Source: Prevotellaceae bacterium (GTDB taxonomy: Bacteria; Bacteroidota; Bacteroidia; Bacteroidales; UBA932). Taken from it: a DNA stretch of 7,038 nucleotides. The DNA is taken from NCBI GenBank assembly GCA_031259645.1, contig JAIRLC010000062.1, positions 1-7,038 of the forward strand, given 5' to 3'. The notes under the pieces were generated by a model. It made no database searches. It worked only from the letters and a program-made list of their open reading frames with translations, and was not told where the DNA came from. Shown here piece after piece: positions 1-5,850 of the stretch (within the stretch, counting starts at the first letter, position 1; each line of letters starts with the position of its first letter). A program made the position numbers and the translations under genes.

Positions 1-401
1 GCTTTTACGCCGTGCTCATGCAGCCATTTCACCTGCGGATACACCGGCGCCGTACCCACGCCGCCTGCAATGAACAGATAGTGTTGCTTGCGCAACATGT
101 CTTCCGGAAACTGCACAAACGCCGCCGGATGCCCCAGCGGGCCTACCACATCCAATAAATAGTCGCCTGCGTTTTTGTCACAGATTTGACGGCTCGACGT
201 GCCCACCACCTGTATCACCACCGTTACCGTGCCGCGCGCCGCATCGTAATCGCAAATCGTAAGCGGAATGCGCTCCCCTTTGTCGTGGGCGCGCACAATG
301 AGAAACTGCCCCGGCTGCGACGACCGCGCTAAACGAGGCGCTTCCACATCCATCAAAAAAATCCCTCCGGCCAACTGCCGTTTCGCTACAATGACATACA
401 T
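1..401 (-). CDS. FAD/NAD(P)-binding oxidoreductase subunit, NfnA/SudB-like (3' end missing)
   Basis: The N-terminal 133 codons are present; the gene continues past the left edge. The family comprises FNR-type electron-transfer subunits (ferredoxin-NADP reductase subunit alpha, sulfide dehydrogenase SudB, dihydroorotate dehydrogenase PyrK). These pass electrons between NAD(P)H, FAD and an iron-sulfur partner in the cytoplasm. Visible marks are the flavin-binding motif ERIPLTICDYD (residues 43-53), where many relatives read RIPLTIAD, then GPLGHP (87-92), and the pyridine-nucleotide loop AGGVGTAPVYPQ (112-123). The ATG at 401-399 is chosen because the protein then begins MYVIVAKR, the usual start of this family. 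It lies 16 nt after the stop of the upstream TPR gene with no promoter between them, so the two are probably one transcript. Its usual partner, the larger NfnB/GltD-like subunit, would be expected further left but is not visible. NfnA/SudB is more likely than PyrK, but the C-terminal Fe-S cysteines that would help decide are outside the window. Confidence 0.87.
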   Translation of the reverse strand, partial: MYVIVAKRQLAGGIFLMDVEAPRLARSSQPGQFLIVRAHDKGERIPLTICDYDAARGTVTVVIQVVGTSSRQICDKNAGDYLLDVVGPLGHPAAFVQFPEDMLRKQHYLFIAGGVGTAPVYPQVKWLHEHGVK

Positions 402-417
402 ATTGTTTTCGTAATTT

Positions 418-1152
418 TCACAACCGGTTTAGAAACAATCCTTGTATTTCATCAATCACAGGCTTCAACTCCGGATCGAGTTCAAGGGCTTTTTTAAAAT
501 CGGCGTCCGCCGCTGTCCATTCCCCAAGAACAAGGTAGGCAAGCCCTCTTTCTTTGAAATAACGGCCGTCATTGGATTGGAGCTCTATAGCTTTGGTGAA
601 ATCGGCTACCGCGCTTTTGGCGTTACTGTCGGCAATCTTCGTAATGCCGCGGTAATAGTAGGCGTCTGTGATATAAAAATCAATCTCAATGGTTTTTGAA
701 AAATCGTCCAGCGCCTTTTTATATTCCTCCATGCTGTGGTAAGCTTGTCCTCGCTGCATGTAAGCCTTGGCGTTGGTAGAGTCCAGCTTCACCACCTGCG
801 AAAAATCATTTACCGCTTTTTCAAATTCATAGCGCACCCTGTATAATTCCGCCCGCGAATAATACGCTTCTATATTCTGAGGCGATAATTGCAGCACAGC
901 CGTATAATCGGAAATGGCCTCCGTATAGTAGCCCATCTTACTGTATGCTGTAGCCCTTCCCATGTAAGCCTTCCAGAGTTTTCCATCACGTTCTATCGCC
1001 TTGCTGTAGGCCGATACCGCTTCGGCATAATTGTCCTGAAACAAACGGATATCACCCATTTTCAAATCACTCAACACATCCTGAGATTGGGCGCAAAAGG
1101 GCGTAACCGACAATATCAATAGATAAAAAATACAACGATAACAAAAAATCAT
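418..1152 (-). CDS. Exported six-repeat TPR protein
   Basis: This 244-residue protein consists of a signal peptide followed by tetratricopeptide repeats. Residues 1-24 hold a short basic start, a hydrophobic core (IFYLLILSV) and a likely signal peptidase I site around FCAQSQ. The cysteine at 20 is not in a lipobox, so a lipoprotein is unlikely. The remainder divides into six repeats of exactly 34 residues (about 26-59, 60-93, 94-127, 128-161, 162-195, 196-229). Each carries the TPR pattern: small residues at Gly/Ala positions, Tyr at helix A, an A-x-x-D-F/Y core and Leu-Asp-Pro-like turns. A short C-terminal cap follows. TPR arrays bind peptides or scaffold complexes; this one has no catalytic domain, so its partner cannot be named. 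It should act in the periplasm. It is the first gene of a likely operon with the reductase 16 nt downstream. The -7 box on the minus strand at 1183-1176 lies 24 nt upstream of the ATG. No Shine-Dalgarno sequence is visible. Confidence 0.9.
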   Translation of the reverse strand: MIFCYRCIFYLLILSVTPFCAQSQDVLSDLKMGDIRLFQDNYAEAVSAYSKAIERDGKLWKAYMGRATAYSKMGYYTEAISDYTAVLQLSPQNIEAYYSRAELYRVRYEFEKAVNDFSQVVKLDSTNAKAYMQRGQAYHSMEEYKKALDDFSKTIEIDFYITDAYYYRGITKIADSNAKSAVADFTKAIELQSNDGRYFKERGLAYLVLGEWTAADADFKKALELDPELKPVIDEIQGLFLNRL

Positions 1153-1175
1153 AACGTAAATTTAGATTGAGCGCA

Positions 1176-1183
1176 CAAATATA
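1176..1183 (-). promoter_or_regulatory. Probable Bacteroidota -7 box for the TPR gene
   Basis: On the minus strand this reads TATATTTG, a match to the Bacteroidota primary sigma -7 consensus TAnnTTTG. It lies 24 nt upstream of the ATG of the TPR gene. No clean TTTG is found about 19 nt further upstream, only T-rich sequence, so the promoter is likely weaker than the rpsP promoter facing the other way 22 bp to the right. Confidence 0.55.
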
Positions 1184-1204
1184 AATAAAAAAGCGGTAAA
1201 ATTA

Positions 1205-1233
1205 TTGCAGAATAGAAAAAATGATTATCTTTG
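1205..1233 (+). promoter_or_regulatory. rpsP operon promoter (-33 TTG, -7 TATCTTTG)
   Basis: TTG at 1205-1207 is followed after 18 nt by TATCTTTG at 1226-1233. This matches the Bacteroidota housekeeping promoter (TTG/TTTG, about 19 nt, TAnnTTTG). Transcription should start near 1239-1242, giving a leader of roughly 55 nt ahead of the rpsP ATG. It probably drives the whole rpsP-rimM-kinase-symporter operon, since no other promoter-like gap exists until 4738. Confidence 0.8.
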
Positions 1234-1237
1234 CACA

Positions 1238-1258
1238 CCTTTTCTCGGGAAGAAAAGG
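1238..1258 (+). promoter_or_regulatory. Stem-loop at the 5' end of the rpsP leader
   Basis: CCTTTTCT (1238-1245) pairs perfectly with AGAAAAGG (1251-1258) across a five-base loop CGGGA. The hairpin lies immediately after the -7 box, so it would form the first nucleotides of the rpsP mRNA. It has no U-run and is not a terminator. It could stabilise the transcript, or it could be part of a ribosomal-protein leader through which bS16 represses its own synthesis. That second role is inference. Confidence 0.5.
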
Positions 1259-1294
1259 AAGTTGAATAGCAAATATTAACTTAAATAAACATAT

Positions 1295-1888
1295 ATGTCT
1301 GTAAAAATTCGTTTAGCCCGCCACGGTAAAAAAGGTTTTGCCTATTTCCACATTGTTGTAGCCGACAGTCACGCCCCGCGCGACGGCCGTTTTATTGAAC
1401 GCATCGGGACCTACGACCCCAATACCAACCCGGCCACCATTGATATCGATGGCGAGAAAGCATTGGACTGGATCGCAAAGGGCGCACAGCCTACCGACAC
1501 GTGCCGCCGCATTTTGTCGTACAAGGGCGTGTTGCTGAAAAAACATTTGCTCGAAGGGGTGAAAAAAGGCGCATTGACCGAAGAAGCCGCCAATGCCAAA
1601 TGGGAAGCTTGGATGCAGGAAAAGGAAAGCAAAGTACAAGCCAAGCGAAGCGAACTGGCGCAATCGGGCCGCGATGCGGTAAAAGCGCGCTTGGAAGCCG
1701 AAGCAAAAGCAAAAGAAGCAAAAGCTGCCGTAGTGGCGCAAAAGAAGAGTGAACAAGCGCTGAAAGAGGCCGAAGCGAAAGCCGCTCAGGAGGCTGAGGA
1801 GACCGTAGCGGAAACACCGGCTGAAACGCCGGCCGAGCCCGAAACGCCACCGGCCGAAGCGCCTGCTACGGAACCCGCTACGGAATGA
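1295..1888 (+). CDS. rpsP: 30S ribosomal protein bS16 with long C-terminal extension
   Basis: This small-subunit protein binds 16S rRNA early in 30S assembly. The bS16 core occupies residues 1 to about 85: the start [21 protein letters not shown], the [20 protein letters not shown] segment and the [20 protein letters not shown] helix are all typical. The protein is 197 residues, against about 80-90 for the common form. Residues 86-115 continue as a helix, 116-168 form a Lys/Glu/Ala-rich probable long helix or coiled coil, and 169-197 are an acidic Pro/Glu/Thr tail with [13 protein letters not shown] repeats. Tails of this sort are common on bS16 of Bacteroidota, but this one is long. The ATG at 1295 gives the conserved N-terminus; the A-rich leader has no Shine-Dalgarno sequence, as usual in the phylum. 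The stop codon overlaps the rimM start as ATGA (1885-1888), indicating translational coupling. Confidence 0.98.
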   Translation: MSVKIRLARHGKKGFAYFHIVVADSHAPRDGRFIERIGTYDPNTNPATIDIDGEKALDWIAKGAQPTDTCRRILSYKGVLLKKHLLEGVKKGALTEEAANAKWEAWMQEKESKVQAKRSELAQSGRDAVKARLEAEAKAKEAKAAVVAQKKSEQALKEAEAKAAQEAEETVAETPAETPAEPETPPAEAPATEPATE

Positions 1889-2457
1889 ACCCCACAATAA
1901 ATAGTGGTTTGCACTTCGCAGATGTGGTCAAAACATTTGGCGCCCATGGCGAACTTCTTATCAGGCTTCGTCGCGAAGCGCCCGAAGAAATAAATGTAGA
2001 GGAACCGGTATTCATCACCATCGACGGATATGCGGTTCCTTTTTATTTCAAGCAATTTGACGCCCGCGGTAACCACCGCGCCCTGGTGGTGTTCGACGAT
2101 ATGGAAACCATGGAGCTGGCGCAGGAACTCGTAGGCAAAGCCATCAAGCGGAAAACGGACGGCCCCACCCCGACCCGCCCCCAAAGGGGGGGAGATCATT
2201 CCCCCCCTCTTCTGAAGGAGAGGGGGCTGGGGGGTGAGGCCGTAATCCACTACCACGTCGTTGATGAAAAAGCGGGTGAAGTAGGCGTGGTAGCCGGGTT
2301 TATCGACATCCCCGGAAACCCCTGCCTGCAACTGAATGACGATGCACAGGAAATTCTGATTCCTTTCCGGGAAGAGATGATGACGATCAACCACCGAAAA
2401 AAAATAATCACCACCAACCTCCCCGAAGGTTTGCTGGATTTAAACCGGAAGCCATGA
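1885..2457 (+). CDS. rimM: Ribosome maturation factor RimM carrying an in-frame repeat insertion
   Basis: RimM binds uS19 in the 30S head and assists 16S rRNA processing and assembly. The N-terminal RimM beta-barrel covers about residues 8-87 (including [14 protein letters not shown] and AQELVGKAI). The C-terminal PRC barrel covers about 120-190 ([23 protein letters not shown] and the closing LPEGLLDL). Between them, residues 93-119 ([11 protein letters not shown] through GLGGEA) are encoded by an 81-bp palindromic repeat at 2161-2241, which is exactly 27 codons with no stop. Relatives normally carry about 20 residues there, containing an LP-x-L segment and an aromatic Tyr-Tyr/Phe-Tyr motif just before the L-I-G of the PRC barrel. 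Here that motif is not recognisable and the barrel begins VIHYHVVDE. The remaining domain motifs and frame are intact, so the gene is probably expressed. The start overlaps the rpsP stop (ATGA) and the end overlaps the kinase start (ATGA, 2454-2457), so translation is likely coupled at both ends. Confidence 0.95.
   Translation: MNPTINSGLHFADVVKTFGAHGELLIRLRREAPEEINVEEPVFITIDGYAVPFYFKQFDARGNHRALVVFDDMETMELAQELVGKAIKRKTDGPTPTRPQRGGDHSPPLLKERGLGGEAVIHYHVVDEKAGEVGVVAGFIDIPGNPCLQLNDDAQEILIPFREEMMTINHRKKIITTNLPEGLLDLNRKP
2161..2241. repeat. 81-bp GC-rich palindromic element inserted in frame in rimM
   Basis: The element starts with GGCCCCACCCC and ends with GGGGTGAGGCC, which are imperfect terminal inverted repeats of about 20 bp (2161-2182 against 2221-2241). 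Inside are a small hairpin (CCCCC 2178-2182, loop AAA, GGGGG 2186-2190) and a 10-bp hairpin (2203-2212 with 2217-2226, loop TGAA, one T.G pair). An alternative 7-bp pairing joins the G-run 2186-2192 with the C-run 2201-2207. The whole could fold as a three-arm cruciform. It starts on codon position 1 of rimM codon 93 and spans exactly 27 codons. Its G/C homopolymer runs differ sharply from the surrounding gene. From memory, similar C-run/CTCT/G-run palindromes are abundant between genes in Bacteroidota; I cannot check the copy number here. The exact borders are set by the outer GGCC and could be off by a few bases. Confidence 0.85.
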
Positions 2458-3287
2458 CCTTGATTGCCGACAGCGGATCGACCAAAACGGCCTGGTGCCT
2501 GACCAACGGACAGGACTACTCCGAACAATTCCTGACGGCTGGTATAAATCCATTTTATACTGATTATGAGAATATTGTAAGTGAATTACAAGAGTTAACC
2601 AAGCGGTTTAACCATGTAGTTAATACTGTTTATTTCTACGGTGCGGGCGTGGCGTCGCCTGAGAAAGCAACCTTGATGAAACAATGTTGCTGCGAAGTGT
2701 TTCCAACCGCTACGGCAGAGGCCCACACCGATTTATTAGGCGCCGCGCGGGCGTTATGCGGCCACACACCCGGTATAGCCGGTATTTTGGGCACCGGCTC
2801 AAACTCTTGCTTCTACGACGGCCAACACATTGCCGACACCGTTCCGCCCTGCGGTTTTATTCTTGGTGACGAAGGAAGCGGCGCCGCCCTTGGCAAACAG
2901 CTTGTCGCCGATTTTTTACAACGCCGGTTGCCGAAAGAAATACATCACGCCTTTCAGGAGCACAGCAAGCTCACTAAAGATGAAATATTAGAACAGGTGT
3001 ACCGGAAACCCTTCCCCAACCGCTTTTTGGCGGCGTTCACCACTTTTCTTCATCAGCATCAAAACCATTATTATGTACATGACTTGTTACACAAAAGTTT
3101 TGACAGTTTTTTAACCCGTCACATCATGCATTATGACTGTGCCCGCTATCCCTTACATTTGTTGGGCTCCGTGTCATTCTATTTTCAGCATATTATCAAG
3201 GAAACGGCCGGCGCACGAAATATTCAACTCGGAAAAATTGAAAAAACAGCGATGCCGGGGCTGCTCCTCTATCATAAAAACCATTAA
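2454..3287 (+). CDS. Amino-sugar kinase (GlcNAc or MurNAc kinase), BadF/BadG/BcrA/BcrD ATPase family
   Basis: This 277-residue cytoplasmic ASKHA-fold kinase probably phosphorylates N-acetylglucosamine or N-acetylmuramic acid with ATP. The phosphate-1 loop is ADSGSTKTAW (residues 5-14). The segment AHTDLLGAARAL (90-101) carries the likely catalytic Asp93. The phosphate-2 loop is GILGTGSNS (110-118), followed by the substrate-loop motif GFILGDEGSGAALGK (134-148). The adenosine-motif region is LLGSVSFYF (236-244), and the protein ends KIEKTAMPGLLLYH. The length fits the Bacteroidota members annotated as GlcNAc kinase. The ATG overlaps the rimM stop (ATGA), and the symporter starts 2 nt after its stop. 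A kinase beside an SSS-family symporter recalls the MurK-MurT pair for MurNAc salvage in Tannerella forsythia, as I remember it. No murQ etherase or nag gene is in the window, so the substrate remains undecided. The 5' part (about 2540-2640) is more AT-rich than the rest. Confidence 0.87.
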   Translation: MTLIADSGSTKTAWCLTNGQDYSEQFLTAGINPFYTDYENIVSELQELTKRFNHVVNTVYFYGAGVASPEKATLMKQCCCEVFPTATAEAHTDLLGAARALCGHTPGIAGILGTGSNSCFYDGQHIADTVPPCGFILGDEGSGAALGKQLVADFLQRRLPKEIHHAFQEHSKLTKDEILEQVYRKPFPNRFLAAFTTFLHQHQNHYYVHDLLHKSFDSFLTRHIMHYDCARYPLHLLGSVSFYFQHIIKETAGARNIQLGKIEKTAMPGLLLYHKNH

Positions 3288-3289
3288 CC

Positions 3290-4738
3290 ATGAACGCCTC
3301 TTTCCTCGTACTTGTATTCATTGGTTACACGCTTCTCATTTTCGGCGTGACGTGGATCACTTCGCGCCATGCCAACAACGACACTTATTTCATCGGAAAC
3401 CGGCGCTCGCCGTGGTTTGTAGTGGCCTACGGCATGATTGGCGCTTCACTTTCGGGCGTTACGTTCATGTCGGTACCCGGCAATGTGCAAGCGCAAAATT
3501 TCTTCTACATGCCCATGGTATTCGGCTTTCTTGTGGGGTACATCATCATTGCCACTGTGCTGATGCCGCTGTATTACCGGATGAAACTCACCTCTATTTA
3601 CACGTACCTCGAAAAACGTTTCGGGCTCTTTACCTACCGGTCGGGCGCCGCGTTTTTTATCCTCTCGCGCACGCTGGGCGCCACGTTGCGCATGTTTTTA
3701 GTGGTAAGCGTGCTGCATGTTTTTATCCTCCGGAATTTCGGTATTCCGTTTTGGGTGGCAGGACTTATTTTTATCATCCTCATTCTTCTCTACACCTTTG
3801 AAGGAGGCATCAAAACCATTGTGTGGACAGACATGCTGCAAACCACGTTCATGTTGCTGGCCGTGGTGTTCAGTGTGGTGTACATCTGCAAAGAGATGGG
3901 ATGGGACTTTGGCGAAATGTGGACACAAGTGAAGGCCAGCGGAAAAATGCAAATGTTCGACGCCGATTGGTCGGCCAACACCCATTTCCTCAAACAGTTT
4001 CTCAGCGGGATGTTTGTGTGTATCGCCATGACCGGCCTTGACCAGGAAATGATGCAGAAAAACCTCAGTTGCCGCAACCTTCGCGCTGCGAAAAAAAACA
4101 TGTTCACCTTTAGCGGCATTCTCGTGGTTGTTGATTTCCTGTTCCTTCTGCTCGGCGCGGTGCTGATCATCTACACCCAACAAAAAGGACTGACTTTTAC
4201 CGACACCGACCTCATTTTTCCCACCGTAGCCATTAATCATCTGGGAAATGTGGCGGGCATTATTTTTATCATCGGGTTAATCTCGGCCGCGTATCCCAGC
4301 GCCGACGGCGCGCTCACGTCGCTCACCACGTCATTTTGTATCGACATGCTTGCCATGGAGCGCAAAACACAATGGACAGAACGGCGAAAGAAGCAGATAC
4401 GTTACCTCGTACATTTTAGCTTTGCGTTGCTGTTCCTGCTGCTCATCATCTTTTATAATACGGTGAAAAATGATGCGGTAATTAATTTGGTATATGCCAT
4501 AGCTTCATATACCTATGGGCCTTTACTCGGATTTTTCTTCTTCGGCATTGTAACAAAATATCAGGTGCGCGATGGCGCCATGCCTTTTGTCGCCGTGCTT
4601 TCACCGGTATTGTGTTTTGTGTTGGATTGGGCGTTTACCCGCTATTTACATTTCGGGTTTGGGTTTACGCTGCTTATCGTAAACGGACTATTTACGTTCA
4701 CCGGCATGCTGCTTTTCCGCCGGCGACGAGCTTTGTAA
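3290..4738 (+). CDS. Sodium:solute symporter (SSS family)
   Basis: This 482-residue inner-membrane protein has about 13 hydrophobic segments, as expected for the LeuT-fold SSS family that couples solute uptake to sodium. The first helix is residues 4-23, followed by the conserved GMIGASLSGVTFMSVPG in TM2 (48-64). The family signature EGGIKTIVWTDMLQ is at 171-184, GLDQEMMQKNLSCRN at 249-263, and the sodium-site helix ISAAYPSADGALTSLTTSF at 331-349. It ends in an arginine-rich tail (FRRRRAL). The solute cannot be read from sequence. Its position 2 nt after an amino-sugar kinase suggests an N-acetylated sugar (GlcNAc or MurNAc), which is inference. The start ATG at 3290 directly follows the kinase stop, implying co-translation. 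The last 41 bp overlap the 3' end of lpxK on the opposite strand. Confidence 0.93.
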   Translation: MNASFLVLVFIGYTLLIFGVTWITSRHANNDTYFIGNRRSPWFVVAYGMIGASLSGVTFMSVPGNVQAQNFFYMPMVFGFLVGYIIIATVLMPLYYRMKLTSIYTYLEKRFGLFTYRSGAAFFILSRTLGATLRMFLVVSVLHVFILRNFGIPFWVAGLIFIILILLYTFEGGIKTIVWTDMLQTTFMLLAVVFSVVYICKEMGWDFGEMWTQVKASGKMQMFDADWSANTHFLKQFLSGMFVCIAMTGLDQEMMQKNLSCRNLRAAKKNMFTFSGILVVVDFLFLLLGAVLIIYTQQKGLTFTDTDLIFPTVAINHLGNVAGIIFIIGLISAAYPSADGALTSLTTSFCIDMLAMERKTQWTERRKKQIRYLVHFSFALLFLLLIIFYNTVKNDAVINLVYAIASYTYGPLLGFFFFGIVTKYQVRDGAMPFVAVLSPVLCFVLDWAFTRYLHFGFGFTLLIVNGLFTFTGMLLFRRRRAL

Positions 4739-5762
4739 GAAACGCCGCAAATTTCGTTCCATCCGATGAAGACAGGAAAGAAACCGTAACCGGAATATAA
4801 AACAACCGTTTTTTTACCTCTTCATTCAGCCCTTCCGCCATGCGGAGACGTTGCGCGTCCTTTTCGGTAGTAAAGAAAAACGCTTCGGGGTAAGTAGTAG
4901 ATATGGCATTTATTTTTGCTATATCTTGCGGCGTAAAAAAATGATGATCGGGAAAATTCAAGTGTTGCACAAGTTGATAATTTCCCCGCACGTAATCAAT
5001 AAAAGTCGCCGGGTCGGCTATTCCCGTGAGCGCTGCCGCCTGTTTTGGCGGAACATCGGGAAACGCGTTGCCGTCAAACACTGCTTTGGCGGCGCCATAA
5101 TCAAACCGGGTGAAATATAATTGTTGATAAGGATATAAATTCAAATGTTTCGTGATGATACGCTGTTCAATCGGCTGCATGTTGGCAGGACACTTGGTCA
5201 CAATCACCACGTCGGCGCGACGTTTCTGGCTCACATTATCGCGCAGCCGCCCGTAAGGCAGGTAATGGTCGGTGTGGAGCGGGCGGTTATAATCAACCAG
5301 CAAAACAGACAACGCCGGGTGCACCTTGCGGTGTTGGTAGGCGTCATCGAGAATGACCACACCAAGTTGCGGCACGTCTTCTTTCAAGCGCCGGATGCCC
5401 GCCACCCTGTTGGCGTCGACAGCTACCGTGAGCGCCGGATTTTTCCGTTTTATTTGCAAGGGCTCATCACCAACTTGCTGCACCGTGGCGGTTGTTTCCA
5501 CATAACGAAATCCCTTAGTTTTTCGTTTATACCCGCGTGAAAGCACGGCCGTAACCGCCGTTGTTTGCAATAACGACGCCAGCCATTCGGTATGCGGGGT
5601 TTTGCCTGTGCCACCTACCGTGATATTGCCTACCGCAATCACCGGCAAACGAAACTTCTCCGATTTGAATATCCGCCAGTCATAACACTTGTTGCGCACA
5701 CACACTGCCGCCGCATAGAGCAAACTCAAAAAATAATAAAAAAAATCACGCAGCAGCTTCAT
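4698..5762 (-). CDS. lpxK: Tetraacyldisaccharide 4'-kinase (lipid A biosynthesis)
   Basis: LpxK phosphorylates the 4' position of the lipid A disaccharide precursor at the inner face of the cytoplasmic membrane. The N-terminal hydrophobic segment (about residues 7-22) fits a membrane anchor. The Walker A P-loop is GNITVGGTGKTP (45-56). LSRGYKR is at 74-80, GDEP with the likely catalytic Asp99 at 98-101, DANRVAG at 116-122, the Walker B-like LDDAYQHR at 138-145, LPYGRLRD at 168-175, FPDHHFF with the expected active-site histidine at 270-276, and TTEKDAQRL at 298-306. At 354 residues it has the usual length. It has its own upstream region shared with the divergent upp gene and no minus-strand neighbour upstream. 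The last dozen codons (ending GGKAACR) overlap the convergent symporter gene and are the least conserved part. Confidence 0.97.
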   Translation of the reverse strand: MKLLRDFFYYFLSLLYAAAVCVRNKCYDWRIFKSEKFRLPVIAVGNITVGGTGKTPHTEWLASLLQTTAVTAVLSRGYKRKTKGFRYVETTATVQQVGDEPLQIKRKNPALTVAVDANRVAGIRRLKEDVPQLGVVILDDAYQHRKVHPALSVLLVDYNRPLHTDHYLPYGRLRDNVSQKRRADVVIVTKCPANMQPIEQRIITKHLNLYPYQQLYFTRFDYGAAKAVFDGNAFPDVPPKQAAALTGIADPATFIDYVRGNYQLVQHLNFPDHHFFTPQDIAKINAISTTYPEAFFFTTEKDAQRLRMAEGLNEEVKKRLFYIPVTVSFLSSSDGTKFAAFLTKLVAGGKAACR

Positions 5763-5785
5763 GGGAATGAAAGATATTTATCAAA

Positions 5786-5793
5786 CAAAAATA
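5786..5793 (-). promoter_or_regulatory. Possible -7 box for lpxK
   Basis: The minus strand reads TATTTTTG here, a TAnnTTTG match 24 nt upstream of the lpxK ATG. The expected -33 TTTG is not evident in the T-rich sequence further upstream, so this is a weak prediction. The same AT-rich region carries the upp promoter on the other strand. Confidence 0.45.
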
Positions 5794-5800
5794 CAAAATT

Positions 5801-5831
5801 TTTGAGAAAAAAACGAATTTTGTTATCTTTG
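5801..5831 (+). promoter_or_regulatory. upp promoter (-33 TTTG, -7 TATCTTTG)
   Basis: TTTG at 5801-5804 and TATCTTTG at 5824-5831 are separated by exactly 19 nt, the ideal Bacteroidota housekeeping arrangement. The -7 octamer is identical to that of the rpsP promoter at 1226-1233, and both continue as GCACA. Transcription should start around 5837-5840, leaving a leader of only about 12 nt before the upp ATG at 5851. Confidence 0.85.
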
Positions 5832-5850
5832 CACATAAATAGTGGTGTTT

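Noticed and set aside
1313..1897. A long minus-strand open frame opposite rpsP
   Set aside because: Low-complexity shadow of the rpsP GC-rich tail. It has no recognisable domain, and the plus-strand protein is certain.
1897..1908. A 12-nt word ATAAATAGTGGT shared between the rimM start and the upp leader (5835-5846)
   Set aside because: One or two exact 12-nt matches are expected by chance in 7 kb, and neither copy lies in an inverted or repeated context.
2161..2241. CRISPR repeat or attachment site reading of the palindrome
   Set aside because: It is a single copy in the window with no spacers and no integrase. Homopolymer-rich nested hairpins fit a dispersed palindromic repeat better.
1786..2394. 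A minus-strand open frame of about 200 codons across rimM
   Set aside because: It opens because of the codon bias of rpsP/rimM and because the palindromic repeat has no stops on either strand. No domain is recognised.
3698..4240. A His-rich minus-strand open frame inside the symporter gene
   Set aside because: Antisense shadow of membrane-helix codons; the symporter frame is well supported across this region.
4780..4815. Possible terminator before the T-run near 4808 for the symporter transcript
   Set aside because: Only a 3-bp CGG/CCG pairing precedes the T-run, too weak to call, and it lies within the lpxK coding sequence.
5842..5850. GTG start for upp, adding residues MVF
   Set aside because: The promoter places the transcript start at about 5837-5840, too close to this GTG. 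The ATG at 5851 gives the usual family N-terminus.
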